64,000 nt of DNA from Bradyrhizobium ivorense (GCF_900696085.1 NZ_CAADFC020000023.1:63884-127883); one strand, 5' to 3'; shown: positions 1 through 9,887, counted from the stretch's first letter. The notes: a model not told the origin generated them from the letters alone. Made by a program: numbers and translations.

Positions 1-2
1 TC

Positions 3-173
3 GGCGCCGCCGCAGCGCTGGCGATCGGTCTCGCCGTCTATGTCGCCCAGGTGATGTTCAGCGCATGGTGGCTGCGCCGCTACCGATACGGTCCGATCGA
101 GTGGTTGTGGCGAACGCTGATGTACGGCGCGTGGCAGCCGATGTCGCTGGCGCCGCTCAAGCCCGCCGCGTAG
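3..173 (+). CDS. DUF418 family membrane protein, C-terminal end (partial)
   Basis: Only the last 56 codons lie in the window; the reading frame is open from base 3 to a TAG at 171-173. The residues include a hydrophobic segment followed by FSAWWLRRYRYGPIEWLWR, the characteristic end of DUF418 membrane proteins, in which the last transmembrane helix is followed by an aromatic/arginine-rich PxEWLWR tail. DUF418 proteins are multi-pass inner-membrane proteins of unclear function, often called putative transporters. The start and most of the gene lie to the left of the window. The family call rests on this tail alone. Confidence 0.72.
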   Translation, partial: GAAAALAIGLAVYVAQVMFSAWWLRRYRYGPIEWLWRTLMYGAWQPMSLAPLKPAA

Positions 174-183
174 CGCGTGGGCA

Positions 184-537
184 TCATTCCTTCCGCAAAA
201 TCTTGTCCATGGCTTTGCCGCGCGCCAGCTCGTCGATCAGTTTGTCGAGGTAGCGAATTTCGCGCATCGTCGGCTCCTCGATCTCCTCCACCCTGACGCC
301 GCAGACCACGCCCGTGATCAGGGCGCGCGACGGATTGAGGCCGGGGGCCTTGGCGAAGAAGGTCTCGAAATCGGTTTTCTTCTCCAGTTGGGTCTTCAGT
401 TCCTTCGGGCCGTAGCCGGTCAGCCAGGCGATCACCTGATCGACCTCGGCTTTGGTACGTCCCTTCTTCTCGGCCTTCGCCACGTAGAGCGGGTAAACGC
501 TTGCGAAGCTCGTGGTGTAGATCCGGTGTTTCGCCAT
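184..537 (-). CDS. DUF2200 family protein
   Basis: A 117-residue soluble protein starting MAKHRIYTTSFASVYPLY, which is the hallmark start of DUF2200 proteins. The core contains TKAEVDQVIAWLTGY and later the ALITGVVCGVRVEEIEEP segment, then a charged C-terminus rich in Lys and Arg. No catalytic function is established for the family. A longer reading upstream in the same frame runs into the neighbouring acetyltransferase gene and was rejected because family members start at this Met. It lies 16 bases downstream of the GNAT gene on the same strand, so the two are probably co-transcribed. Confidence 0.85.
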   Translation of the reverse strand: MAKHRIYTTSFASVYPLYVAKAEKKGRTKAEVDQVIAWLTGYGPKELKTQLEKKTDFETFFAKAPGLNPSRALITGVVCGVRVEEIEEPTMREIRYLDKLIDELARGKAMDKILRKE

Positions 538-553
538 CAGCTGCTCCGGGAAG

Positions 554-1012
554 TTAAGGCCGGCGTATTTCGAAATAGGTCTTGCCGCCGCGAACAAAGC
601 CCGCTTGCTCGTAGAAGCGCAAGGTGCTCTCTCGCTTCGAGCCGGTCGCCAGCAGGACCTTGTAGCAGTCGGCCTGCCAGGCAAGATCGATCGCATGGGC
701 AAGAACCCGCCGGCCGAGCCCGAGCCGACGATAGTCGGCATGTGTGACGACATTTTCGATCACCGCATAGGACCTGCCGCCGCGCGACAGGTTGGGCACG
801 ATCGCGAGCGTGCAGGAGGATACGAGCAGGTCCGCGGCCTGCGCCACGATCACGGTCATGAAGTCCGATGCGAGCAAAGTCGACCAGACGCGCTCGGCCG
901 TCGCCGTGTCCAGCTCGGGATCGTGCGGATGGAGGTGCTGGTAGAGGTTCAGCACCTCAGGCAGATCGTGCTGTGCCGCGGTGCGGACAATCGCTTCCGT
1001 CATATGCTCCAT
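554..1012 (-). CDS. GNAT family N-acetyltransferase
   Basis: A 152-residue protein with the GNAT fold: an N-terminal IVRTAAQHDLPEVLNLYQ strand-helix, then VIENVVTHADYRRLGLGRR, which holds the R/Q-x-x-G-x-G/A acetyl-CoA pyrophosphate loop (RRLGLG), and a C-terminal RFYEQAGFVRGGKTYFEI strand. Such enzymes transfer an acetyl group from acetyl-CoA to an amine; the substrate cannot be told from sequence. Length is normal for a single GNAT domain. The first Met (MEHMTEA) is used here; the Met three residues later is also possible. The gene precedes the DUF2200 gene on the same strand. Confidence 0.88.
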   Translation of the reverse strand: MEHMTEAIVRTAAQHDLPEVLNLYQHLHPHDPELDTATAERVWSTLLASDFMTVIVAQAADLLVSSCTLAIVPNLSRGGRSYAVIENVVTHADYRRLGLGRRVLAHAIDLAWQADCYKVLLATGSKRESTLRFYEQAGFVRGGKTYFEIRRP

Positions 1013-1072
1013 CGACCGCCCCCTTCGTGGAGGCGGACTTTAGCAAATCCCGGAGAGATTCGGCGGCTCAGC

Positions 1073-3358
1073 TCACCATTTGTAGGCGAGGCTCGCGGTG
1101 ATGCGGCGGCGGTCGCCGTAGTAGCAGGAGCTGATCACCGCGCAGCTCGCGACGTAGATCTTGTCGGTCACGTTGACGACGTTGAGCGCGGCGCGCCAGT
1201 GGTTGTCCCATTCGTAGTGCAGAGCGAGATCGCCGAGCACGAAGGAGGGGACCTGCGCGGTGTTGGCCTGATCCGCAAACGACGAGCCGACATAACGTAC
1301 GCCGCCGCCGAAGCCGAAGCCGCGCAACGGGCCCTCGCTGAACGTGTAGTCGGTCCAGACCGAGGCGAACTCGCGGGGCGTGTTGGTCGGCACGGTGCCG
1401 ACCAGCGCCGGATTGAGGTCCTGGCTGACGAACAGGTCGTAATTGGTGTAGCTCGCCACCAGCTTGAAGTCCCGGGTGATGTTGGCGACCGCCTCGAGCT
1501 CGATGCCGCGCGAGGTGACTTCGCCGTTCTGGACCTGGAACAGCGGGTTGTTCGGATCGGTGGTCAGTGCATTTTTGCGCTTGAGGTCGAAATAGGCGAC
1601 GCTGAAGCGGGCATTGAGCCCGACCGGCTCGTACTTGATGCCGACCTCGGTCTGCTCCGACGTCTCCGGCAACTGCAGCTGGCCGGCCGCATTGAGGCCG
1701 ATGATCGGATTGTAGCCGGTCATGTAGGAGACGTAGGGCGCGACGCCGAAGTCGAAATTGTAGATCGCGCCGACGCGGCCAGAGAATTTGCTGTCCTCGC
1801 GGCTCTGGTCGGCGCCGATCCGGTTCTGGTTGACGAGATCGACAAAGTCCTGGCGGCCGGACAGTACCACCGTCAGGCGGTCGAGCTTGACCTGGTCCTG
1901 CAGATAGACCGCGGCCATGCCCTGGGTGAGATAGGCGTTCTGATACAGCGCGCCGCTGAACGGCGCGTTGACGCCGTAGACCGGGTTGAAAACGTTGAGA
2001 TTGGTGCCCATGCCAAATCCCTGCCGGTCGTCGACGGCGTAATGCTTGAGATCGACGCCGAACAGCGCGGTGTGCTGCAACGGCCCGGTGTTGAAGCGGT
2101 ACTCCAGCTGATTGTCGAGGTTGAACTGGTTGGCGACGCCGCGGGCATAGAAATTGCCGCGTGCGATATCGCCCGCCGCCGGCGTCGTGGCCCAGCCGAG
2201 GCCATAGAGGCCGGTGTAGTAGACGTCGACATGGCCGAAGCGCGCGTTCTGGCGGAAGTCGATGGCGTCGGTGAGATTCTTCTCGAACTGGTAGCCGAGC
2301 GTCTCCTGCTCGCGGCGGAACTGGTCGGCGCTGGGGTCGCCGATGAACAGGCTGGTCGGAATCCGGCCGAACGGCGCGTTGGTGACGGTGCCGACATAGG
2401 GCAGGAAGTTCTCCGCCCGCGTGTTGTTGTGCGCCGCCGTGGCGTAGACCGTGAGCTTGGTGTCGACGTCAGGCCGCCAGGTCACCGACGGGGCGAAGAA
2501 GAAGTTGTTGTCATAGGTGTAGTCGGTCTGGGTGCCGCCGCCCTGCACCTGGCCGACGAACCGGTACAGCAGCTGCGCGTTGCCGGGCTGCGGGACCGCG
2601 CCGCCGATGTCGAACGCGGTATAGGCGTTGCCGAAATTGTTGACGCCGGCCTCGATGTAATGCACCGGCTCGGCCTGCGGCAGCTTGCTCACCGCGTTGA
2701 CGAGTCCGCCGGGTGCCGAGCCACCGTACAGGATGCCGGACGGACCGCGCAGCACCTCGACGCGCTCGAGGTTGAACGGCTGCAGCTTCCAGCTCGCATA
2801 GGAGGTGTAGAACAGCTGCAGGCCGTCTAGGAACAGCGACTCGTTCTGCGCCGGGAAGCCGCGGATCAAGAACCAGTCGTTGCGGAAATCGCTGCCATAG
2901 GTGCCGCCGATCACGCCGGGCGTGTAGCGCAGCACCTCGTCGAACTTGCTGACGATCTTCTGGTCGCGGATCTGCTCGGCGCCGATCACGGTGATCGATT
3001 GCGGGGTCTGGATGATCGGCGTGCTGGTCTTGGTGCCGCTGGCGCTGATGCGCGCCAGATAGCCGTTCACCGGGCCGGTCGCGGTCTCGCGCGCGCCGCG
3101 GCCGCCAGGGCTCGCGACCGGTGGCTGCGCGGCGGTCTGGGTCTGGGTTTGCCGCGGGGTGGCGGCGCGGCGCGAAGCACTGCCGGCGCGCGCGGCCCGT
3201 TGCGACGATTGCACCGGTCGCGCCGATTGCCGGCTTGGCGCCTCGACCGTGACGGGTGGCAGTTGCGATTGGGCGAACACCTCGTCCGCACTAATTACGC
3301 AAAAAGTCACCGTCGCCGAAACGGCAAACCGCTTCGGCCCCATCCACCTGCACGACAT
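1073..3358 (-). CDS. TonB-dependent siderophore receptor
   Basis: A 761-residue outer-membrane receptor for ferric siderophores. It has an N-terminal hydrophobic signal region ending near VFAQSQLPPVTVEAP, a Pro/Ala/Arg-rich linker, then the plug domain with TPQSITVIGAEQIRD, FLIRGFPAQNESLFLDGLQ and VEVLRGPSGILYGGSAPGGL. A 22-strand beta barrel follows, ending in ...ITASLAYKW with the terminal aromatic residue expected of barrel proteins. The family is the FhuA/FoxA/FecA-like siderophore group, energised by TonB-ExbB-ExbD. No siderophore synthesis or ABC uptake genes are adjacent, so the ligand is unknown; use of a xenosiderophore is an inference. A GGAG sequence 8 bases before the ATG supports the start. 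Confidence 0.93.
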   Translation of the reverse strand: MSCRWMGPKRFAVSATVTFCVISADEVFAQSQLPPVTVEAPSRQSARPVQSSQRAARAGSASRRAATPRQTQTQTAAQPPVASPGGRGARETATGPVNGYLARISASGTKTSTPIIQTPQSITVIGAEQIRDQKIVSKFDEVLRYTPGVIGGTYGSDFRNDWFLIRGFPAQNESLFLDGLQLFYTSYASWKLQPFNLERVEVLRGPSGILYGGSAPGGLVNAVSKLPQAEPVHYIEAGVNNFGNAYTAFDIGGAVPQPGNAQLLYRFVGQVQGGGTQTDYTYDNNFFFAPSVTWRPDVDTKLTVYATAAHNNTRAENFLPYVGTVTNAPFGRIPTSLFIGDPSADQFRREQETLGYQFEKNLTDAIDFRQNARFGHVDVYYTGLYGLGWATTPAAGDIARGNFYARGVANQFNLDNQLEYRFNTGPLQHTALFGVDLKHYAVDDRQGFGMGTNLNVFNPVYGVNAPFSGALYQNAYLTQGMAAVYLQDQVKLDRLTVVLSGRQDFVDLVNQNRIGADQSREDSKFSGRVGAIYNFDFGVAPYVSYMTGYNPIIGLNAAGQLQLPETSEQTEVGIKYEPVGLNARFSVAYFDLKRKNALTTDPNNPLFQVQNGEVTSRGIELEAVANITRDFKLVASYTNYDLFVSQDLNPALVGTVPTNTPREFASVWTDYTFSEGPLRGFGFGGGVRYVGSSFADQANTAQVPSFVLGDLALHYEWDNHWRAALNVVNVTDKIYVASCAVISSCYYGDRRRITASLAYKW

Positions 3359-3589
3359 TTATTCCACGCTCCACGAAAAATATTGAGCGAGTCGTTAGCA
3401 CGGTGATTTCTGGAAACCGGCGCTGCGCGCTTAGAACCTCTTCAAGCTGCGCGCAAAGCTTGCGAGTGTGACCGAGCGACAACGAAATGTCGCTTGCGTG
3501 CGCGGCATTGTCGCACGCATCGCGTGAGAGTTTTGAATCGATCCAGTCTTGAATGATTCAAATCACGCGCAGCTTCTTGCTGGAGCGAC

Positions 3590-4207
3590 TCAGCCCTTAG
3601 GCACGCCGGCCAGACGCAATCCGGTAATCAACCGGTCGAGCCCGGTGAGATAGACCGGATTGTTGCTGAAGTTGCTGGCTTGCAAGCGCCGAATCGTGAA
3701 GCCCGGGTTGATCGAAAGGCCTTCCTGCGCAGCGCGTGTTGCTTCGTCCTCGATCCCGAGCAGGCCGAGCGCCGCCGCCAGCGCAAAGTGGGCCCGCGGC
3801 AGGTTGCGATTGGTCTCGATGCTCCGTCGCAGCCAATCGGCGGCTCTGGCATCCTCGGCCAGATAGATCAGCGCTTCGCCCATGAAGTACTTCATGTAGT
3901 ACGCGTCGACATGATGCGGGCAGAGACGAAGTGCCTCCAGGATGTGGGCTTCGGCCTCGGCCGTCCGGCCGATGAAACACTTGGCGAAGCCGATACAGCC
4001 AAGGGCCGACGTCCTGCTGTGATCGAGCGCGATGGCTGTTTCGTAGGCGGCAATGGCCTGGTCGACCCGGTGCGTCAACGCATAGACGCCGCCCAGCACG
4101 AAGTGAGCGTGTGCGTTGTTCGGTGTCAAGGACAGCGCCTTGACGACGTTTGCCTCCGCCCGCGACAAGGTCGCGGCCGTGTCATCGGTCAAGAGAGAGA
4201 GAAGCAC
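3590..4207 (-). pseudogene. TPR segment of a frameshifted winged-helix/TPR regulator (3' piece)
   Basis: A 205-residue reading frame made of tetratricopeptide repeats: AEANVVKALSLTPNNAHAHF, VDQAIAAYETAIALDHSRTS, AEAHILEALRLCPHHVDAYY and a last repeat around RSIETNRNLPRAHFALAAAL. It has no start of its own beyond a GTG inside the preceding piece. It continues the protein encoded at 4189-4896 and is out of register with it by one dinucleotide. In intact relatives, which are CadC-like regulators with an adenylate-cyclase-associated and TPR region, this is the C-terminal half. It is called a pseudogene segment because of the frameshift; a sequencing error or slippage-dependent expression is also possible. 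Confidence 0.7.
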
Positions 4208-4896
4208 GCATTGACGTCGACGTTGGCCAGACCGGCCAGCGCGACCGTGTAACGATTGTCGATCGCGAGCGCGCGTTCGAAGAAGCCTCGCGCCACCACG
4301 GCGGACCGCGGGGTCAGCCCGTCACACAGGCTGGCCATGCCCTGTACGATCAGGTCGCCGGGGCCAGGAAACATCAGGCGCTCGGCGCGCCGTGCTTCAT
4401 TGAGGACAACCTGGGTGGCGACGAGAGGGGCGAGCCGCCAAGCGATCTCGTCCTGCAGGTCGAAGGGATCAACGACTTGCTTCTCAAAGCGATCGGCCCA
4501 CACGTGTCTTCCGGTCTCAACATAGGTCAGCTGCACATTCACGCGGAGCCGGTCTCCGCTGCGCTGAAGCGAGCCTTCGAGAACGTAGCGGGCGTTCGCA
4601 TCCCGGCCAGCCTGCCTGATGTCGATGACCTCGCCGGTGTGCGAATGCGGCTTGCGACGTGCCACGATGAACGTCAAGCCCGTGCGCGACAAATCCGTGA
4701 TCAGGTTCTCGGTGACGCCGGCCGCAAACGCGGCCTGCTCGGGACCGCCGCCAATGCTGGTCAGCGGCAGCACCAGGATGGATAGGCGCGGCGCGGGTTT
4801 GCCGTCGGCTCGCGCCGCCCCCGTAGCGACGTCCTGGTCCGATGCGCCGTCGATCGTTGCGGGCTCGTCAGCGAGCGCGCGCGAGGAGGCTGCCAT
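4189..4896 (-). pseudogene. Middle segment of a frameshifted winged-helix/TPR regulator
   Basis: This frame encodes the domain between the DNA-binding part and the TPRs. Recognisable blocks are PRLSILVLPLTSIGGGPEQ, AAFAAGVTENLITDLSRTG, the GRDANARYVLEGSLQRSGD block and GRHVWADRFEKQVVDPFDL. These match the FlgO-like/CadC cytoplasmic region in which IAVLPF...ADGI.EDI...RYVLEGSV...LWAERFD is typical. In frame, coding potential reaches back to about 4923 (NEVEPRAGADEM), directly after the stop of the winged-helix piece, with no start codon there. That pattern indicates a single-base frameshift. At its 3' end it runs out of frame at the (TC)5 tract. Confidence 0.7.
4192..4202. repeat. Short (GA)n dinucleotide tract at a frameshift
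   Basis: The plus strand reads AAGAGAGAGAGAAG here, so the coding strand has a (TC)5 run. Removing one TC unit joins the frame at 4189-4896 directly to the frame at 3590-4207, giving ...NACFSLLTDDTAATL. The tract therefore marks exactly where the reading frame is broken. Confidence 0.85.
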
Positions 4897-4924
4897 TTCG
4901 TCCGCACCGGCGCGCGGTTCGACT

Positions 4925-5287
4925 TCATTTCATCGGCGCAACGAAGCGGAAGCCCCGCCGCGGCAAGGTCCTGATCAGCCGCTGCTCATTGCCGGAATCG
5001 CCGATCGCGCTCCGCGCGACGTTCAACCTGGTGGTAACAGCCGCGTCGGACACGGCGCGGCCGTTCCAGATCGCGTCGATCAGCTCGTCCTTGGTGACGA
5101 CCCGATCGCGGTTGCGGATCAGGTAGCTGAGCAGATCGAACACCTGCGGGGCGATCGAAACCAACTCTGCGCCGCGACGCAATTCGCGGGTCCCGGTGTC
5201 GAACGCGTAGCCATCGAAATTGTATTGCAAGCGGCGCGCTCCCCTCGGGCGCTTCCGATCCAGCCGTGCCAATGCGTGACGCTGCAT
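4925..5287 (-). CDS. Winged-helix (OmpR/PhoB-type) DNA-binding domain, N-terminal piece of a split regulator
   Basis: A 120-residue frame that reads as a complete trans_reg_C winged helix: YNFDGYAFDTGTRELRRG, then VSIAPQVFDLLSYLIRNRD, VVTKDELIDAIWNGR, SDAAVTTRLNVARSAIGD and the wing RLIRTLPRRGFRFV. It stops at APMK, four residues after the wing. Intact CadC-like Bradyrhizobium regulators continue here into a long C-terminal sensor/TPR part, which is present downstream in two other frames. As it stands the gene would make a free DNA-binding domain with no sensor. It is divergent from the secreted-protein gene at 5393, a natural candidate target. Start: ATG at 5287; a later start just before LQYNFDGYAFD is also possible. 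Confidence 0.72.
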   Translation of the reverse strand: MQRHALARLDRKRPRGARRLQYNFDGYAFDTGTRELRRGAELVSIAPQVFDLLSYLIRNRDRVVTKDELIDAIWNGRAVSDAAVTTRLNVARSAIGDSGNEQRLIRTLPRRGFRFVAPMK

Positions 5288-5392
5288 GATAAGGCGCCGG
5301 TGAGAAAAATGTAAGCCGGAGGTTAAGCGCGTCGCTCCCGCCTTGGCACAATGCATCGGAATCGAACACGCCGTCATTGGGAGCCTGACGTC

Positions 5393-5848
5393 ATGGAATT
5401 CCCCGCGCAGGGCCGGGTTGTGGGTGCGCAGCGCGCCGTTGGCCGCGAGGGCGGTGTGCGCATCTGTCACGATCGATCTGCCGCGCTGCTCGTCGCCGCA
5501 ATCGCGGTGGCTGCGACCGGTCCGGCGTCGGCTCACGACCCGCACAAGCCGGAGCTCAACGCCTGGTTCAAGAGCCTGAAGAACAAGGCCGGCGCACCCT
5601 GCTGTGACGGCGGCGACGGCGAGCAGGCGCGGGCCGAGTGGGACATGGGGAAGGCCGGCTACAAGGTCCAGTTGAAGAATCCGCAGCGGCCCGACGAGCC
5701 GGGGACCTGGTTCCTGGTGCCTGATACGGTGGTGATCCAGCAACCCAACCTCAGCGGCGCTGCCATGGTTTGGTGGTGGCCGTCCTACGACATCGACGGA
5801 ACGATGACCCCGCAATGGCGCTGTTTCATTCCGGGGCCGGGGAGCTGA
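5393..5848 (+). CDS. Small secreted/periplasmic protein of unknown function
   Basis: A 151-residue protein with a hydrophobic signal-like segment LLVAAIAVAATGPASA followed by a plausible signal peptidase site before HDPHKPEL. The mature part of about 100 residues contains GAPCCDGGDGEQAR, a region of alternating Gly/Lys/Val, and an aromatic MVWWWPSYD stretch near the C-terminus, which ends CFIPGPGS. The vicinal Cys pair and the third Cys suggest a disulfide or metal site (inference). Start choice: ATG 5393 has GGGAG nine bases upstream but leaves a long n-region; GTG 5456 would give a shorter, more conventional signal peptide. No family is recognised with confidence. Confidence 0.7.
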   Translation: MEFPAQGRVVGAQRAVGREGGVRICHDRSAALLVAAIAVAATGPASAHDPHKPELNAWFKSLKNKAGAPCCDGGDGEQARAEWDMGKAGYKVQLKNPQRPDEPGTWFLVPDTVVIQQPNLSGAAMVWWWPSYDIDGTMTPQWRCFIPGPGS

Positions 5849-6036
5849 GCGTTCCCGCGAGGTCGGAACAGCGGCTCGCCGGAACTGCCGTGCTGCATCG
5901 GCGCGACGTCACCGGGGTGGCCGCCGGCGGCCCCCGATCCCTCGCCTGGGGCTAGACGAGGAGGGGGCCGCCGCCCTCGCAATCCCCGCCATCCCCACCA
6001 TATCTGGCATAATTGGCAGCGGGGGACCGCAACCGC

Positions 6037-6054
6037 TTGGCCATTGTGGGCCAA
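6037..6054. promoter_or_regulatory. Inverted repeat upstream of glyA
   Basis: TTGGCC and GGCCAA arms separated by six bases lie about 90 bases before the glyA start, within a 296-base gap (5849-6144) that holds no gene. It could be an operator; no known consensus is matched, so this is only a candidate site. Confidence 0.3.
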
Positions 6055-6144
6055 TGTGATAACTCTCCCGGGCCAGCTTCGACCGCCACTCGTGACCGTC
6101 CGCACCCTCACTTAAGGGCTTGCGGCGGTGGAGATATTTCGCCG

Positions 6145-7446
<1,302 letters not shown>

Positions 7447-7450
7447 GGCC

Positions 7451-7495
7451 GCATGATCCGGAAAAGTCGGCACCGGTTTTCCGAACAGATCATGC
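7451..7495. repeat. Palindromic intergenic repeat (GCATGATC...GATCATGC type)
   Basis: Outer arms GCATGATC (7451-7458) and GATCATGC (7488-7495) enclose inner arms CGGAAAA and TTTTCCG, with ACCGG in the centre. This matches from memory a very common Bradyrhizobium/Rhodopseudomonas intergenic palindrome. It fills most of the glyA-nrdR gap and could form a hairpin in the transcript. Confidence 0.8.
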
Positions 7496-7515
7496 GCAAA
7501 TAAAGGCTGGGTTGG

Positions 7516-7998
7516 ATGCGCTGTCCGAGCTGCAATTCTCTCGATACGCAGGTCAAGGACTCGCGTCCGACCGAGGACTCCGCCGTGATCCGCCGGCGGC
7601 GGGTCTGCATCACCTGCAACTTCCGCTTTACGACCTTCGAGCGGGTGCAGCTGCGCGAGCTCACCGTGATCAAGCGCAACGGCCGCCGCGTGCCGTTCGA
7701 CCGCGACAAGCTGGTGCGCTCGCTGCAGATCTCGCTGCGCAAGCGCCCGGTGGATTCCGAGCGGCTGGAGAAGATGGTATCCACCATCGTGCGCGAGCTC
7801 GAAAGCGGCGGCGAGGCGGAAGTCTCGTCGGAGGCGATCGGCGAGATCGTGATGGAGCATCTGCGCCAGCTCGACGACGTCGCCTATGTGCGCTTCGCGT
7901 CCGTCTACCGTAATTTCCGCGAGGCCAAGGACTTTGAAGCCGTGCTCGACGAACTGACCGGCGAAGAGGACCCGCGGGTCGCGACGTTGCGAAAATGA
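7516..7998 (+). CDS. nrdR: Transcriptional repressor NrdR
   Basis: Nucleotide-sensing repressor of ribonucleotide reductase genes. The 160-residue protein begins MRCPSCNSLDTQVKDSRP; Cys3, Cys6, Cys31 and Cys34 form the zinc ribbon (VCITCNFRF). The ATP-cone domain follows (TVIKRNGRRVPFDRDKLVRS), with a C-terminal VAYVRFASVYRNF signature. Length and motifs are complete. Its TGA overlaps the ribD ATG (ATGA), indicating translational coupling, an arrangement widely conserved in alphaproteobacteria. Confidence 0.98.
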   Translation: MRCPSCNSLDTQVKDSRPTEDSAVIRRRRVCITCNFRFTTFERVQLRELTVIKRNGRRVPFDRDKLVRSLQISLRKRPVDSERLEKMVSTIVRELESGGEAEVSSEAIGEIVMEHLRQLDDVAYVRFASVYRNFREAKDFEAVLDELTGEEDPRVATLRK

Positions 7999-9146
7999 TC
8001 TTCCGGATCCTGGAAGACCAGCTCGCGCAGAAGTCCAAAGAGGCCAAGGCCGCGGACCTGCGCTTCATGCAGCTTGCGCTTGCGCTCGGCCGGCGCGGGC
8101 AGGGGCGCACCTGGCCCAATCCGGCGGTCGGCGCCGTCATCGTCAAGGATGGGGTGATCGTCGGCCGCGGCTGGACGCAAGCAGGTGGACGTCCGCATGC
8201 GGAGGTCGAGGCCCTGAGGCGCGCCGGTGACGCTGCGCGCGGCGCCACGCTCTACGTCACGCTCGAACCCTGCTCGCATTTCGGCCGTTCGCCGCCTTGT
8301 GCCGATGCCGTGGTCGCGGCCGGACTTGCCCGCGTGGTCTCGGCGATCGAGGATCCCAATCCCGAGGTTGCCGGGAAGGGCCACGCCAAGCTGCGCGCCG
8401 CCGGCATTGCGGTCGATATCGGGCTGTGCGCGGCGGAGGCCGCGCGCGACCATGCCGGGCATTTCCGCCGCGTCAGGGACAAGCGGCCGCATGTGATGCT
8501 GAAACTCGCGGTCTCGTCCGACGACAGGATTGCCGCCGCCGGCTACCGGCCGGTCGCGATCACCGGCGACGTCGCACGGACCCGCGTGCATCTGCTGCGC
8601 GCGCAGAGCGATGCCATCCTGATCGGGATCGGCACCGTGCTCGCCGACGATCCGCTGCTGACCTGCCGGCTGCCGGGCATGGCTGATCGTTCGCCGGTGC
8701 GGGTGGTGCTGGACCGTGCGCTGCGAACTCCCGGCAGCAGCCGTCTGGTGCATTCCGCGCGCGAGACGCCGCTCTGGGTGCTGACATCAGACATGGCCGA
8801 GGCGCCTGCGGCGGTGAAGCTCGGCGCCGCCGGCGCGCAGGTGATCCGCATCACCGCGGCGGCGTCGGGGCCGGGGGTCGATCTGCCCGCCGTGCTGCAC
8901 GCGCTGGCGGAGCGCGGCATCACGCGGCTGATGGTCGAGGGCGGGGCGCGGGTCGCGGCGTCCTTCGTAGCCGCAGGCCTCGTCGACGAAGCCTGGCTGC
9001 TACGCGGGCCCGAGGCCGTCGGCGCCGGCGGTGTTCCCGCGCTGGACGCATTGCCGCTGGCCGCAATCACGCAGTCGCCGGCCTTCCGCCTTCATGCTAG
9101 CGAGATGCTCGGCAAGGACAGTCTTTCGATCTACGAGCGGACCTAA
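7995..9146 (+). CDS. ribD: Bifunctional riboflavin biosynthesis deaminase/reductase RibD
   Basis: Catalyses the second and third steps of riboflavin synthesis: deamination of the diaminopyrimidine from GTP and reduction of its ribosyl side chain. The 383 residues hold an N-terminal deaminase domain with His68 and Glu70 in PHAEVEAL and Cys93/Cys102 in PCSHFGRSPPC. The C-terminal reductase domain has VMLKLAVSSDDRIA, QSDAILIGIGTVLADDPLLT and RLMVEGGARVAASF. The start overlaps the nrdR stop by four bases, and the stop overlaps the ribE start (TAATG). Confidence 0.97.
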   Translation: MIFRILEDQLAQKSKEAKAADLRFMQLALALGRRGQGRTWPNPAVGAVIVKDGVIVGRGWTQAGGRPHAEVEALRRAGDAARGATLYVTLEPCSHFGRSPPCADAVVAAGLARVVSAIEDPNPEVAGKGHAKLRAAGIAVDIGLCAAEAARDHAGHFRRVRDKRPHVMLKLAVSSDDRIAAAGYRPVAITGDVARTRVHLLRAQSDAILIGIGTVLADDPLLTCRLPGMADRSPVRVVLDRALRTPGSSRLVHSARETPLWVLTSDMAEAPAAVKLGAAGAQVIRITAAASGPGVDLPAVLHALAERGITRLMVEGGARVAASFVAAGLVDEAWLLRGPEAVGAGGVPALDALPLAAITQSPAFRLHASEMLGKDSLSIYERT

Positions 9147-9754
9147 TGTTTACCGGAATTGTCACCGATGTCGGTGAGATCACCAGCCTGAAGCCGGTGG
9201 CGCAGGGGCAGCTGCACCGGATGCGGATTGCCTGCGGCTACGACCAGACCACGATTGCCGACGGCGCCTCGATCGCCTGCAACGGCGTCTGCCTCACCGT
9301 GGTCGCCTCCGGCACATCAGGCGGCAAGACCTGGTTCGATGTCGATGCCGCGGCCGAGACGCTCGGCATGACCACGGCCAAGCACTGGGGCGAGGGCGGC
9401 AGGCTCAACCTCGAGCGCGCGCTCAAGATCGGCGACGAGCTCGGTGGCCACATCGTGGCCGGCCACGCCGACGGCATCGCCACCATCGTCAAGCGCCATG
9501 ATCTGCCCGACATGGCGCGGTTCGAGCTCAAAACCAGCCCCGAACTGGCGCGTTTCATCGCGGCAAAGGGGTCGGTGACGCTGGACGGCGTGTCGCTGAC
9601 CGTGAACACGGTCGACGACGTGACCTTCTCGGTGCTGATCATCCCGCATACACTGCAGGTCACGACCTTGAGCGGCTGGAAGGCCGGCAGCGAGGTCAAT
9701 ATCGAGGTCGATCTGATGGCCCGCTACGCGGCGCGGCTGTCGGAGATGAAGTGA
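9146..9754 (+). CDS. ribE: Riboflavin synthase, alpha subunit
   Basis: Dismutates two 6,7-dimethyl-8-ribityllumazine molecules to riboflavin, the last step of the pathway. The 202-residue protein starts MFTGIVTDVGEI and shows the internal duplication of the family: ADGASIACNGVCLTVV in the first half and KGSVTLDGVSLTVN in the second, with GGHIVAGHADGIA between. ATG 9146 overlaps the ribD stop by one base. The gene is called ribC in some rhizobial annotations. Confidence 0.97.
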   Translation: MFTGIVTDVGEITSLKPVAQGQLHRMRIACGYDQTTIADGASIACNGVCLTVVASGTSGGKTWFDVDAAAETLGMTTAKHWGEGGRLNLERALKIGDELGGHIVAGHADGIATIVKRHDLPDMARFELKTSPELARFIAAKGSVTLDGVSLTVNTVDDVTFSVLIIPHTLQVTTLSGWKAGSEVNIEVDLMARYAARLSEMK

Positions 9755-9787
9755 CGGCGTAGGCCGTCACGAAGCTGTCGTGAGGCC

Positions 9788-9887
9788 GTCATTCCGGGGC
9801 GATGCGCCAGCATCGAACCCTCAGGTGCGCAATTGCGCACCGAGAATCTCGAGATTCCTGGTTCACGCTTCGCGTGCCCGGAATGAC
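9788..9887. repeat. Long imperfect palindromic repeat (GTCATTCCGGGGC...GGAATGAC type)
   Basis: Begins GTCATTCCGGGGCGATGCG and ends CCCGGAATGAC in inverse orientation, with internal inverted segments such as GGTGCGCAATTGCGCACC. It occupies the ribE-ribH gap. A second copy lies at 39002-39107. It resembles dispersed REP-like elements of Bradyrhizobium. Confidence 0.78.

Noticed and set aside
605..2830. 741-codon open frame on the plus strand
   Set aside because: It lies antisense to the TonB-dependent receptor gene, is rich in Arg/Val/Asp/Ala without any motif, and results from the high GC third-position bias.
3291..3482. 63-codon minus-strand frame overlapping the receptor start
   Set aside because: It overlaps the receptor signal peptide in another frame and lacks support.
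3549..3561. TTGAATGATTCAA palindrome upstream of the TonB receptor as an iron-response operator
   Set aside because: It is a clean 13-base palindrome but about 190 bases upstream of the start and does not match the Fur or Irr consensus well enough to call.
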